Shown: positions 48,999 through 58,329 of the stretch, in pieces | How positions within the stretch are numbered: the stretch's first letter is position 1 | How the letters are laid out: each line of letters begins with the position of its first letter | DNA from: Synechococcus sp. JA-3-3Ab | Lineage (GTDB): Bacteria; Cyanobacteriota; Cyanobacteriia; Thermostichales; Thermostichaceae | Direction: 5' to 3' | Length of the DNA stretch: 64,000 nt | Assembly: GCF_000013205.1 (NCBI RefSeq) | Contig: NC_007775.1 | Coordinates: 2,104,501 to 2,168,500 of the forward strand | Translations under genes and position numbers: made by a program | The notes under the pieces: model-generated | Database searches by the model: none | Told to the model about the DNA's origin: nothing | What the model saw: the letters and a program-made list of their open reading frames with translations, nothing else

Positions 48999-50380
48999 TA
49001 AGGGGATCCCTCAGGAGCAGCTCCCGCTCGTCTTGCCTCCAATTCCCTTAGGATCTGCCGGTGGCGCTGCCGGGTGATGGGGTACAGCCACACCAGCAGG
49101 ATCCCACCGATTAAAGCCACTGCCGGCAGGGGGCCGATGGCGAGGCGGATGGCCAGCAAGGCCAATTCTGGCTGGAGGGGTGGGGCCTCTCCGGCCACCG
49201 AAGGGATAAAGCCGGCCCAATCCAGAGCTTGTCCCACGAAAAACAGCCCTAGCGCCAGGCCCACCTTTTGCAAGAACACCATGAAGGCATAGAAGATCCC
49301 TTCCCGCCGCTCCCCAGTGTGCAGCTCGTCCAGGTCGATGACATCCGGCAGCATTGACCAAGGGCCAAGATACACTGTGGCGGAAACCCCGATCCCTGCC
49401 AACAGGGCTAGTGCAATCATGAGCCGCTCCTGGCCGGCCTGCAGGAAAAATAGGCCCGCCTGCGAGATGAGCCAAAACCCCGCCCCGATCAGGTACATGG
49501 CGCGCTTGCCCAGCCGAGCGCTCAGGCATGTCCAGGCAAACAGGGTCAGCACGGCAACACTCTGAACCGCCAACACCACCAGAGAAATCCACACCTCGGG
49601 CAGGCCCATCCAGAAGACGATGAAATAGGGGATGATCGTGGCTGTGAACTGAAAGGCCAGCCAAGAACACAGGTAGATGCCGCTGACAAACAGGTAGGGG
49701 CGATTGCTGAAGGCCACCCGCAGTTGCTGCAGCAGAGGCAGCGGATCCCGTTGGGATTGAAAACGTTCTCGTACTCCCCAAAAGCAGAGCAGCAGGGGCA
49801 CAGCCGAGATGGCCCCAAAACAAGCCCCCGCCAGCAGATGGCCGGCAGCCCGATCCGGCAGCAGGTTAAACAGCAGCGGAAAGGTAACCACGGCAACCAT
49901 GCTGCCCCCCACCGAGAAGGCAAAGCGAAATTGGTTGAGCCGGGTGCGCTCGTCGTAATCCTGGGTTAGCTCCGCCGTCAGGGAGGCGTAGGGGATGTTG
50001 GCGGCAGAATAAAAGGTGTTGAACAGCAGGGACACCGCCAGGTAGTAGGCGAAAAGGGGGCCCATCTGACCGGGAAAAGGGATCCACCACTGAGCTGCAA
50101 AAGTCAGGCCAAAGGGGATGGCCGAAAACAGCAGCCAGGGGCGGCGACGGCCCCAACGGCTGCGGGTGCGGTCGCTGAGGATGCCGATGATGGGATCGTT
50201 GACGGCATCCCAAAAGCGGGTGATGGCGTAGATGCTGCCGGCCAAGCCTGCCGCCATGCCGACGGTATTGGTGAGAAAGGGCAGCAGGAAAAAGATGAGG
50301 ATATTGGCCGTCATGCCCGTGCCCAGATCCCCCACCCCATAGGCCAGCTTCGTCCGCAAGCTCAGTCGTTCTCCGGTCAT
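48998..50380 (-). CDS. GPH-family sugar/cation symporter
   Basis: The 460-residue protein has twelve predicted membrane segments and the GPH (melibiose carrier-like) features KLAYGVGDLGTGM, FWDAVNDPIIGILSDRTRSRWGRRRPW and an analogous repeat in the second half. Such proteins import glycosides with Na+ or H+. The substrate cannot be predicted; no glycosidase is adjacent. ATG 50380 was used; an in-frame TTG lies at 50395. Confidence 0.88.
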   Translation of the reverse strand: MTGERLSLRTKLAYGVGDLGTGMTANILIFFLLPFLTNTVGMAAGLAGSIYAITRFWDAVNDPIIGILSDRTRSRWGRRRPWLLFSAIPFGLTFAAQWWIPFPGQMGPLFAYYLAVSLLFNTFYSAANIPYASLTAELTQDYDERTRLNQFRFAFSVGGSMVAVVTFPLLFNLLPDRAAGHLLAGACFGAISAVPLLLCFWGVRERFQSQRDPLPLLQQLRVAFSNRPYLFVSGIYLCSWLAFQFTATIIPYFIVFWMGLPEVWISLVVLAVQSVAVLTLFAWTCLSARLGKRAMYLIGAGFWLISQAGLFFLQAGQERLMIALALLAGIGVSATVYLGPWSMLPDVIDLDELHTGERREGIFYAFMVFLQKVGLALGLFFVGQALDWAGFIPSVAGEAPPLQPELALLAIRLAIGPLPAVALIGGILLVWLYPITRQRHRQILRELEARRAGAAPEGSP

Positions 50381-50463
50381 GGCCTGCCTTGGCAAAGGAG
50401 AGTCTTACTTAGTCTAGGGGGAAGGGGCAGGCGAGAGGGCTAATTGCCCTTTTCGCGGAGGGG

Positions 50464-51876
50464 CTAAGAGCGCATCTGGCTCATCGCCTCCAGATTCAAC
50501 GCCTTGGCCACCTGTTCCGGGCTCATCAAGTTGCGCTCCAACACGATCTGGCGGATGGGCTTGCCGGTTTCCAGGGAGATCTTAGCCACCTCTGCCGCCT
50601 GCAGGTAGCCAATGTAGGGATTGAGGGCAGTCACCAAAGCCAGCGTCCCCTCAGCATAGCTGCGGCAGCGATCCGCCTGGGCGGTGATGCCGCGGACGCA
50701 GCGCTCGGTAAAGACGCGCAGGCTGTTGTTGAGGATCTGCAAGCTATGCAGGAGGTTATAGGCAATCAGCGGCATCATCGCGTTGAGCTCAAATTGGCCT
50801 GCCTGGGCGGCGAGGAGAATGGCGGTGTCCAGGCCGATCACCTGAAAGCAGACCATGTTCAGCATCTCGGCCATCACCGGGTTGTACTTGCCGGGCATGA
50901 TGGAGGAGCCGGGCTGTACCGGCGGCAGTTGGATCTCTTTGAGGCCAGTCTTGGGGCCGGAATCCATCAGGCGTAGGTCGTTGGCCATTTTGATGGCATC
51001 TTGGGCCAGGTTGCGCAGGGATCCCGACAGGTGCACAAAGGGGGCCATGCTCTGCATCGCCGCCATGGGATGGGGGGCCGGGGTAAGGGGCAACTGGGTG
51101 TACTCTGCCAGCCGTTGCACCACCTTTTGCCGGTACTGGGGATGGGTATTGAGGCCGGTGCCGACGGCGCTGCCCCCCAGCCCCAAGCTGCCCAGAGCCT
51201 GGCTGGCCTCCTCGATCCAGCGGCGGTGCTGGGCAAAGATGGCCGCATAGGCGCCGAAGCTATCTCCCAGCCTTATGGGGACAGCATCCTGCAAATGGGT
51301 GCGGCCCGCCTTGAGAATGCCGTGGAACTCCTGTGCTTTCTGCTCCAGCGCCGCCACCAGGTTGTCCAGCGTGCCCAAAAGATCCCGCCGCACCCGCAGC
51401 AGGGCCGCCAGGCGAATGGCGGTGGGGATGACGTCGTTGGTGGATTGGCCGTAGTTGACATGGTCGTTGGGGCTGACCCGCTCGTAGCGCCCCTTGGGCT
51501 CTCCCAGGATCTCCAGGGCGCGGTTGGCCAACACCTCATTGACGTTCATGTGGTGGGAGGTGCCCGCCCCGGCCTGGTACACATCCACCACAAACTGATC
51601 CCGCAGGGATCCCTGGAGGATCTCGTCTGCCGCTTGGACAATGGCCTTGGCCACGTCGGGGGGAATGCAGCCCAGCTCGCCGTTGACCTCCGCCGCCGCT
51701 TTTTTGATGAGCACGCAGGCCTCCACGTACTCCGGCAGCGGCTTGAGGCCGCTGATGGGAAAATTCTCCAGGGCGCGGGCGGTTTGGATGCCGTAGTACA
51801 CCGACTGCGGCAGTTGCCGCTCCCCCATCGCGTCCCGCTCGCTGCGCACTTGCAGTGGGTCTGTCTCTGGAACCAT
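50464..51876 (-). CDS. aspA: Aspartate ammonia-lyase (class II fumarase/aspartase family)
   Basis: The 470-residue protein carries the superfamily signature GSSIMPGKYNPVMAEMLNMV, the catalytic loop, and SYNDVHNYGQSTND-like NDHVNYGQSTNDVIPTA. The C-terminus (YAEGTLALVTALNPYIGYLQAAEVAK and GKPIRQIVLERNLM) resembles aspartase more than fumarase. The signature has Tyr where most aspartases and fumarases have Val (GKYNP rather than GKVNP). It interconverts aspartate with fumarate plus ammonia; fumarase activity is the alternative. Confidence 0.85.
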   Translation of the reverse strand: MVPETDPLQVRSERDAMGERQLPQSVYYGIQTARALENFPISGLKPLPEYVEACVLIKKAAAEVNGELGCIPPDVAKAIVQAADEILQGSLRDQFVVDVYQAGAGTSHHMNVNEVLANRALEILGEPKGRYERVSPNDHVNYGQSTNDVIPTAIRLAALLRVRRDLLGTLDNLVAALEQKAQEFHGILKAGRTHLQDAVPIRLGDSFGAYAAIFAQHRRWIEEASQALGSLGLGGSAVGTGLNTHPQYRQKVVQRLAEYTQLPLTPAPHPMAAMQSMAPFVHLSGSLRNLAQDAIKMANDLRLMDSGPKTGLKEIQLPPVQPGSSIMPGKYNPVMAEMLNMVCFQVIGLDTAILLAAQAGQFELNAMMPLIAYNLLHSLQILNNSLRVFTERCVRGITAQADRCRSYAEGTLALVTALNPYIGYLQAAEVAKISLETGKPIRQIVLERNLMSPEQVAKALNLEAMSQMRS

Positions 51877-51885
51877 GGCACAGCT

Positions 51886-52152
51886 CTAGCTGGCAGGTTT
51901 TTGGGAAGGTTCCTGTAGAGGTAGGGATCCCTTTTCCTGGAGAGCAGCCAACTGCTGGCTAATCCGCTCGTTGTTTTCCGCCAAGACGAGCACCATGGCC
52001 GCGCAGGCCAGATGAACTCCTGCCCGGAATTCGGCCGAGGCTTTGTACTGAGCCAGCGCCTCGCTATCTCCTTCTCGCGGGCTCAGGATCAGTTGCACCG
52101 ACTTTTGGGCCAACTCTTTCAGTTCCCGTTCCGTTAAACCGAGCTGCACCAC
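51886..52152 (-). CDS. Small hypothetical protein upstream of aspA
   Basis: The 88-residue product starts at GTG 52152 with GGGAGGG seven bases upstream. It is helical (TERELKELAQKSVQLILSPRE, AEFRAGVHLACAAMVLVLAENNERISQQLAAL) with one mildly hydrophobic helix. It ends nine bases before the aspA start and is probably cotranscribed. No family recognised. Confidence 0.6.
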   Translation of the reverse strand: MVQLGLTERELKELAQKSVQLILSPREGDSEALAQYKASAEFRAGVHLACAAMVLVLAENNERISQQLAALQEKGSLPLQEPSQKPAS

Positions 52153-52338
52153 TTTTGCCCTCCCTGCTAACCGGAAAACAAGCCCCCCCCTGCCCTCTCA
52201 CCGGCAGGAGCGCCACTTTGGTTATCCTACCGCGGTTGCTGCCCCAATCCAGCATCCTTCTTCCTTCCAGTGGGTCGGCGAACCCCTAGAAGAAAACAAA
52301 AAATGCCGGCTAGTATAGGTGCAGCATGCCTTGCCCTC

Positions 52339-52379
52339 CTGGCCGATAGACCACTTGGGGGTGCAAGTCCGTCGGCCAG
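52339..52379 (+). promoter_or_regulatory. Structured leader hairpin upstream of infC
   Basis: CTGGCCGA (52339-52346) pairs perfectly with TCGGCCAG (52372-52379); inside, ACTTG (52353-52357) pairs with CAAGT (52364-52368) around a GGGGTG loop. The two-stem layout suggests an RNA element, about 70 bases before the infC TTG. It may control infC or be part of an unrecognised small RNA. Confidence 0.5.
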
Positions 52380-52448
52380 CAACGGCGCAAAAGAGGCTGC
52401 TATTCTCTGAGTACTACCATCTAGGTTGTTGTTCACAGAGAGGAAAAC

Positions 52449-53006
52449 TTGTCCGTAGAACGTCCACTTGACCGCTTGCCCCGCAAGCAGCGCGCAGAGC
52501 TGCCGGCCATCAACGAGCGCATCCGCTTCCCCAAAATTCGCCTCATCGACACCGATGGCACCCAGTTGGGGATCATGAGCCCGCGCGAAGCCCTGCGCCT
52601 GGCCGAAGAAAAAGATCTGGACTTGGTCTTGGTCAGCGACAAGGCGGATCCTCCCGTCTGCCGCATCATGGACTACGGCAAGTTCAAGTTTGAGAAGGAG
52701 AAAAAAGAACGGGAGGCCCGCAAAAAACAACACACCGCCGAGATCAAGGAAGTGAAGTTTCGCTACAACATCGGCGAGCACGACTACCACGTCCGCCTGC
52801 GCAGCGCTCAGCAGTTTTTGGGGGATGGAGACAAGGTAAAAGCCACGGTGATGTTTCGCGGTCGCGAGGCCCAGCACGCCGAGTTGGGGGAAGAGTTGCT
52901 GCAGCGCTTGTTCAAAGACCTAGAAGGCGTGGCGGAAATGCAGCAGCCCCCCCAAAAGGAAGGGCGAAACATCACGATGATCCTCTCCCCCAAAAAATCC
53001 ACCTGA
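52449..53006 (+). CDS. infC: Translation initiation factor IF-3
   Basis: The 185-residue protein has both IF-3 domains: [29 protein letters not shown] and [28 protein letters not shown] in the N-domain and linker, then [20 protein letters not shown] and [13 protein letters not shown] in the C-domain. The initiator is TTG 52449, with AGAGGA upstream; no ATG or GTG exists before the first domain. IF-3 genes are known to use rare starts (AUU in E. coli) for autoregulation. The upstream hairpin and non-AUG start fit a controlled gene. Confidence 0.95.
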   Translation: MSVERPLDRLPRKQRAELPAINERIRFPKIRLIDTDGTQLGIMSPREALRLAEEKDLDLVLVSDKADPPVCRIMDYGKFKFEKEKKEREARKKQHTAEIKEVKFRYNIGEHDYHVRLRSAQQFLGDGDKVKATVMFRGREAQHAELGEELLQRLFKDLEGVAEMQQPPQKEGRNITMILSPKKST

Positions 53007-53021
53007 GGAGGGATCCCGTCT

Positions 53022-53486
53022 ATGGCTCTTGCTGTTGGGGATCCGGCGCCGGAGTTTACCCTGCCCGATGCCGAGGGCAATTTGGTCAGCCTGAGCCAGC
53101 TGCGGGGCCGGCGGGTGGTGCTCTACTTCTACCCGCGGGACAACACTCCCGGCTGCACCCGAGAAGCCTGTGGCTTTCGCGATGCCTACGCCGAGTATCA
53201 GGCGCACGGGATCCACGTCTTGGGGGTGAGCGCCGACGACGCCCGTTCCCACCAAAAGTTTGCCCAAAAACTGCAGCTTCCCTTTCCGCTGCTGGTGGAC
53301 GAGGGGGCCAAGGTGGCCAGCGCCTACGGCGTCTATGGCCCGAAAAAGTTTATGGGCAAAGTCTATAACGGCATTCACCGCACCACCTTTGTCATCGATC
53401 CGGAGGGGAAGATCGAGGCCATCATCACCAAGGTCAAGGTGGAGGCTCACGCGGCGGAGCTGCTCAAGCAGTTAACCGGCTCCTAA
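53022..53486 (+). CDS. bcp: Peroxiredoxin, BCP/PrxQ type
   Basis: The 154-residue protein shows YFYPRDNTPGCTREACGFRD with the peroxidatic Cys45 and resolving Cys50, the spacing of atypical 2-Cys PrxQ/BCP. GIHRTTFVIDPEGKI is the conserved C-terminal strand. It reduces peroxides using thioredoxin. The gene starts 15 bases after infC and may share its transcript. Confidence 0.95.
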   Translation: MALAVGDPAPEFTLPDAEGNLVSLSQLRGRRVVLYFYPRDNTPGCTREACGFRDAYAEYQAHGIHVLGVSADDARSHQKFAQKLQLPFPLLVDEGAKVASAYGVYGPKKFMGKVYNGIHRTTFVIDPEGKIEAIITKVKVEAHAAELLKQLTGS

Positions 53487-53612
53487 GCTCTCTGTTGGGG
53501 GGTGCAGGGGGAGCAGCCCTGTCGGCAAAGGTGCCTAGGTGTCCAGCGTTCCCGTGCCGAGATTAGGACAAGAAGAGAGCGGGCAGGGGATATAACGATA
53601 CAAGGTGCCGGT

Positions 53613-55544
53613 ATGGATTCCCCTGGGGCCGTGTCCCGACGCACCCGTACCACCAAGTCGATTCACGACAGCTACCAAATTTTGGGTTTGGCCGGCCAAG
53701 GGCAGTATGGGCGCGTGTTCTGTGCCCGGCCCCGCCACGGGGGGGATCTGGTGGCCCTCAAGGAGCTGCCGGCAGAGCGCTTTCCCACCCCCAACCTGCT
53801 GCGGGAGCTGCGCTACCTGCTGACATTGAACCACCCCAACATCACCCGCTGCTACGCCCTCGAACATGCCCGTGAGGGGCGCTATTTGGTGTTGGAGTAC
53901 TGCGAAGGGGGCACGCTGCGGGAGCTGATCGACCAGGTGGAGCGGGGGCTGTGGCTGCCGGTCAAGCAGGTTTTGGGCTTTGTGGATCAGATCTTGGCCG
54001 GCTTGGATCATGCCCATCGACAGGGGGTAATCCACTGCGATGTCAAGCCAGAGAATATCTTGCTCAAGCCCACGCCCCAGGGTTGGCAACTGAAGCTGAC
54101 GGACTTTGGCATCGCTCGTCACCCCCAGCCTGCTCCCGGCGAGATCTCTGCCACCGGCTCCCCCGCCTACATGGCGCCAGAGCGGTTCTACGGCCAGTTC
54201 AGCCCCGCTTCTGACCTCTACGCGGTGGGGATCATCCTCCTGGAGCTGTTGACGGGCCGGCGACCCTTTTCCGGCTCCCCCAGCCAGTTGATGCACGCCC
54301 ACCTCAACCAGCCGTTTGTCTGTCCGGAAGGGATCCCGGCCCCGCTGCAGGAACTGCTGGAGATCACGTTGCGCAAGTTGCCCCTGCGGCGGTTTCGCAC
54401 CGCGGCCCAGATGCGTTCGGCCCTGGCAACCTTTGCCCGGGAGTGGCAGGAGCCAGCCGGTTGTTGGGTCGGCCCTCGCCTGTCCAGGCGGTCACCTCCC
54501 GGCCTGCAGGTCTGGGATCTGCCGGATCCGGGTTTTGTTGGCGAGGGCGGGAGGGAGTCCCTGCCTGAGCAAAAGTTCTGCATCTGTGAAGATCCGAGCG
54601 GCTCCCGATCCCCGCTGCTGCTGCGGGTAACCCCTCAGCGGCTGGAGTGGCTGGATCTGCAGACCCTTGCCTCAGGAGCGCCGCCTCTGGCCTGTTTCTC
54701 CTTGGCCGAACCGTTGCAGCAAGTGCTGCCCTTGCCGAGCTTCCCGGAGGCTTTGGCTTTTTCCAAAAGCAACCTTTTGCACCTGAGTCCCGCGCGCGTC
54801 CGTACCTTGCTGAGTTTTGCGGAGGATTGGCGAGCCACCTGGCTGGCGGAGCGGCAGGAGTTGGTCTGGGCCACTGCCAAAGAAATTGGGGCAGTGCAAT
54901 GGCTGCCGGCTGGGCCAACCGTAGCTCAACCTTTTCCGGAGTTCCACTGCTACTTTCGCTGGCCTTGGCAGGTGCCAACGGGATCCCTGCTCCGCTTGCT
55001 GGCTCTCTCGGAGCATCTGGTGCTGTTGGCGGGATTGGGGCGGCAGTGGGTGGAAATGACTGTGTTGCCCTATCCGGCGGCCTGGCCTCCGCAGACGGGC
55101 TCCCAGCCGCTGCGCTATCGCCTACCCCTGGATCCCAGGGGGAGAGTGCTCAGCTTGGGGGAGCGGCTGCTTTTTGCCGGCGGGGATGGAGGAGGCCAGG
55201 GATGCTGCCCCCACCTTTGCTCGGTGCAGGTCAACCCGCTGCGGCTGCGCCGCTGGTTTTTGAAGGGGTGGCCCCTGCAAATGGCCAAGGCCCCTTGGGG
55301 CGTGCTGCTCCTGTGTCGCGAGGGGGAGGAGTTCTCTTCCCTCTGGCTGTATAGCGAGGGGGGGTATCCCTTGGCCCAGGTGGCCGTGCCCGTCGGATCC
55401 GAGGTGTTGCAGGTGGGGCAAAGGGGACTGGTCTGGCTGCAAGTGCCCAAGGCCGGGAAGCCGCAGCAATTTCAGCTTTGGCAGTTGGATCTCAACCAGT
55501 TGCCGGCGAATGGCCATGCCGCCGAGGGGGTTGCTTTGGGCTAG
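53613..55544 (+). CDS. Ser/Thr protein kinase with unassigned C-terminal domain
   Basis: From ATG 53613 the product has 643 residues. The kinase domain (about 20-290) has the glycine loop GLAGQGQYG, Lys50 in VALKEL, Glu65, HCDVKPEN at 141-148 with catalytic Asp143, DFG at 164-166 and APE at 188-190. HCD in place of HRD predicts an RD-independent kinase. The remaining 340 residues have repeated beta-strand patterns with Trp (LEWLDLQTLASG, LRLLALSEHLVLLAGLG, RGLVWLQVPK), possibly a beta-propeller, with no membrane helix. The C-terminal ligand and targets are unknown. Confidence 0.85.
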   Translation: MDSPGAVSRRTRTTKSIHDSYQILGLAGQGQYGRVFCARPRHGGDLVALKELPAERFPTPNLLRELRYLLTLNHPNITRCYALEHAREGRYLVLEYCEGGTLRELIDQVERGLWLPVKQVLGFVDQILAGLDHAHRQGVIHCDVKPENILLKPTPQGWQLKLTDFGIARHPQPAPGEISATGSPAYMAPERFYGQFSPASDLYAVGIILLELLTGRRPFSGSPSQLMHAHLNQPFVCPEGIPAPLQELLEITLRKLPLRRFRTAAQMRSALATFAREWQEPAGCWVGPRLSRRSPPGLQVWDLPDPGFVGEGGRESLPEQKFCICEDPSGSRSPLLLRVTPQRLEWLDLQTLASGAPPLACFSLAEPLQQVLPLPSFPEALAFSKSNLLHLSPARVRTLLSFAEDWRATWLAERQELVWATAKEIGAVQWLPAGPTVAQPFPEFHCYFRWPWQVPTGSLLRLLALSEHLVLLAGLGRQWVEMTVLPYPAAWPPQTGSQPLRYRLPLDPRGRVLSLGERLLFAGGDGGGQGCCPHLCSVQVNPLRLRRWFLKGWPLQMAKAPWGVLLLCREGEEFSSLWLYSEGGYPLAQVAVPVGSEVLQVGQRGLVWLQVPKAGKPQQFQLWQLDLNQLPANGHAAEGVALG

Positions 55545-55595
55545 CGACGGGTTTTTTGCTTTTGAAATGGCCCTAGCTGAGCTTGGGCTGTTCGG

Positions 55596-57098
55596 CTAGC
55601 TGCTGGAGTGGGCTTGGCGAGCCAATTGCTTGAGAAAGGCCAGCGGATAACGGCTGTGAAGCTGCTGCTTGAGCCGCTCTTGCAGGAGCTCCTCTTGCCA
55701 GGGATCCCCCGATTGCAGCCACTCCAGGTAGCTCAGCCCCGCCACCCGCGTCAGATAGGCTCCGCTGGCCGCCTGCAGCGGGATCCCCATGAGCATCCAG
55801 GGACTGGCTTTGAGGGCAGAGCCCAGGGCCTGGGTGGCCAGCTCCAGTCCCCCAAGCTGCACGATCATTTGCGCCAGGCTGTGGGCCATTTGTTGAGCCT
55901 GCTGCAGGGTGATGCGGCGATCGAACACCTGATGCAGCTCCCCGATCATGCGCGCCTGGATGACCACCCCCGCCAGCATATCCAAAGCCGGAAGGGGAGT
56001 CACGGCCAGGGCAGCAGCGGTGGCCCACTGCATCCGCTCCACGATCTGGCGACCCTGGTGGTAGCGCTCTTCCCGCAGGGCCTGTTGGACGGCCTCGCTC
56101 AAGGTTTGGGTTTGCAACAGGGCGTTGGCCAGGCGCAGATGGGATCCCTTTTGCTGCAGCAGGCGGGCCATCTGCTGGACCAGGGCGCCTGTATCGGGGG
56201 GCTGCGGCTCCCAGGTTTCTTGTCTGGAGCCATCGGGGAAGCAGTAGCGAACCTTCAAGGGCTCCGGGTCGGCGGCAATGGCCACCACCTGCTCAGGGGG
56301 AATGACGCCGGCGGTGCGCTGGCGCAGGTGGGCCAAGATGATCTCCACCTCCTCCGGCAACATCTGATCCGTCTTGTTAAGGGCCAGGATGGTGGATTTC
56401 CCCAGCCGGGCCAGCTCGAGCAGCTCGGCATATTCTGAGGCCAGCAGATCCCCAGCCACCACCAAAATCAACAGATCCGCCTTCTGGGCCAGGGCGCGGG
56501 CCTCCGCCTCGCCGGCGCCGCCGATGGTCAGCAGGCCAGGGGTATCGGTGAGGGAGATGGGGCCACTCCAGCCCTCCAGTTGATAGGTGTGAATGGATCC
56601 CTGCTGGGTGGTGCCCAGGGTGGGAGCGGTTTCCCCCACAGGCTGCCCCAGCAGAGCGTTGATGAGAGAGGTTTTGCCGGCAGAAGCGGTGCCGAACACC
56701 ACCAGGTGCAATTCTTCCTGGGCCAGCCGTCGATCGATCTCCCGCGCCTTGGCCTGCAAGGCGCGACGGCTAATGTCGTCCTGCAGCTTCTGGATAAGGC
56801 GATCGACATCCTGCAGATCTGCTTGCACCTGATCCCGCGTCAACTTAACCCGCCGCCGCGGCTTAGCCGCTGGGGTGGGATCCTGTTGCGGTCGGCGAAC
56901 CTGTTGCCACCAATGGCGTGCCACCAGCCCTGCCGCCACTGTTCCGCCCAGGATGCCGGCCACCGCCAGATCCGCCAGCGGCACCGAATAGGGAGCCACA
57001 AAGCTGTAGATGCCCTCAACCCATTGCAGGTATTGGCTGAGAGCCGCCAAGCCCAGCCCCGTCAACAACCACAGCCAAGTGGAGCGCGACAACACCAT
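55596..57098 (-). CDS. GTPase with DUF697-like C-terminal domain
   Basis: From ATG 57098 the product has 500 residues. Two N-terminal hydrophobic segments (TWLWLLTGLGLAAL and LADLAVAGILGGTVAAGLV) anchor it. The G domain has the P-loop GTASAGKTS, a TDTPG switch and ALNKTD. The C-terminal helical region (TPLPALDMLAGVVIQARMIGELHQVFD) fits DUF697, found after Era-like GTPase domains in membrane-associated proteins. A TTG at 57155 would add 19 residues. Function is unknown. Confidence 0.82.
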   Translation of the reverse strand: MVLSRSTWLWLLTGLGLAALSQYLQWVEGIYSFVAPYSVPLADLAVAGILGGTVAAGLVARHWWQQVRRPQQDPTPAAKPRRRVKLTRDQVQADLQDVDRLIQKLQDDISRRALQAKAREIDRRLAQEELHLVVFGTASAGKTSLINALLGQPVGETAPTLGTTQQGSIHTYQLEGWSGPISLTDTPGLLTIGGAGEAEARALAQKADLLILVVAGDLLASEYAELLELARLGKSTILALNKTDQMLPEEVEIILAHLRQRTAGVIPPEQVVAIAADPEPLKVRYCFPDGSRQETWEPQPPDTGALVQQMARLLQQKGSHLRLANALLQTQTLSEAVQQALREERYHQGRQIVERMQWATAAALAVTPLPALDMLAGVVIQARMIGELHQVFDRRITLQQAQQMAHSLAQMIVQLGGLELATQALGSALKASPWMLMGIPLQAASGAYLTRVAGLSYLEWLQSGDPWQEELLQERLKQQLHSRYPLAFLKQLARQAHSSS

Positions 57099-57391
57099 GC
57101 CAACCCACAGCTTGCCCAAATGCCCAATCGGGAACAGATCCTGATCCCCAGGCAAACCCTGAAGATCTATCTAGTCTAGAGATCTGCAAAGGCGAGAGAA
57201 GCGTTCGCGAATTTAGGACGGCTGAACCCTCTCCGCTGGCAACCCCGGCGCAAGCGGGCTCCGCAGCCGCTTCTCTAGCATAGGGCTAGCTGTAGCTGGG
57301 CATACAGTTTTTGCAAGAAGCTTTGTTTAGGAACAGCTACCCACCGGCAAAACCAGAAGCTGAAGACAGAAAACGCCAATCGAGATCGCCC

Positions 57392-57586
57392 TCAGCCCAA
57401 GTGGCCAAAAAGGCCAGGGATCCCTGGCAAAACCGCCGGCGGCTCCAGCGGCGCTGGCAAAAACTCGCCCCCCCGGTAGTCCAATAGCTGCACCAACAAC
57501 AAATAGCCCACCCCCAGGGCAATGGCCAAAGCTCCCGTCATAATGGCTACCCACTTGGGCCGTTCCACGCTGGGCCTCCCAATCAC
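57392..57586 (-). CDS. Small single-span membrane protein
   Basis: The 64-residue product begins at GTG 57586 (MIGRPSVERPKWVAIMTG). One membrane helix (GALAIALGVGYLLLVQLLDY) and a proline-rich tail follow. The ERPKWVAIMTGALAIALG pattern looks conserved in cyanobacteria, from memory, without known function. Other frames over this region lack such character. Confidence 0.6.
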   Translation of the reverse strand: MIGRPSVERPKWVAIMTGALAIALGVGYLLLVQLLDYRGGEFLPAPLEPPAVLPGIPGLFGHLG

Positions 57587-57625
57587 TGCCGGACTTGATC
57601 TTCTTTCTTAATAATGCCTGAAGCC

Positions 57626-58172
57626 TTAGCGAGGTGGGATCAAGACGGTGTCGATGACGTGGATGATGCCGTTGGCAGCTTGAATATCCGCGGTGATCAC
57701 GTTGGCGTTGTTGATGCGAATCCGTCCGCCCTCAAGAAGGGTGACAGTGACAGGGGATCCCTGCAAAGTCGTCACCTGCTGGCCGGATCTGAGGGCGCTG
57801 GAGGGGGCCAAGCCGGGAACCACGTGGTAGGTGAGAATGCGCACCAGCTCTGCCCGGTTCTCAGGCCGCAGCAAGGCTTCCACCGTGCCAGGGGGCAAAG
57901 CGGCAAAGGCAGCATTGGTGGGAGCAAAGACCGTGAAGGGGCCTTCTTGCTGCAAAGCCCCCACCAAGCCCGCTGCCTGCAGGGCCGTCACCAAGGAAGT
58001 TAGGGTTAGCAGCGGCAACGGCGACGATATTGGGCAGCGGCGTAGGGCTGGGAGAGAGAGTCGGAGTGGGCGTCGGCAGGGCAATGGCTGTATCGTTGCT
58101 GGAACTGTCACAACCGACCAAGGCCAAGCAGGTGGCCGCCGTCAGTCCAAGGGTGAGGGCTTTGCGATTCAT
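57626..58172 (-). pseudogene. Fasciclin-domain lipoprotein with frameshift
   Basis: ATG 58172 begins a lipoprotein leader (ATCLALVGC) and a PTPTPTLSPSPTPLP linker leading into NIVAVAAANPN. The fasciclin domain then continues in another frame: LVTALQAAGLVGALQ, GPFTVFAPTNAAFAAL, LVRILTYHVVPG and ANGIIHVIDTVLIPP. Skipping one T within TTCC at 57995-57999 restores N-P-N-S-L-V-T-A-L-Q, so a single-base insertion separates the halves. FAS1 domains mediate adhesion at the cell surface. Whether this is decay, phase variation or a sequencing error is undecided. Confidence 0.8.
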
Positions 58173-58329
58173 AACAAAAGTTAATAACTCAAAACATTCG
58201 TCTCCATCTTAGGGTCAAAAGCCGTTCTCGCACGGGTGGCCCTAGAGCAGAGCAGGGGTCACTTTTGCGTAGAAGTGGCTACGGTAAAGTTCGGTATTCT
58301 GGGTGTGGTTGCTGGAGGGGAGAAAGGGG

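Noticed and set aside
52345-52375. Possible tRNA T-arm (GGTGCAAGTCC)
   Set aside because: The surrounding sequence does not fold as a cloverleaf: no acceptor, D or anticodon arms could be placed. The stems are better explained as an infC leader hairpin.
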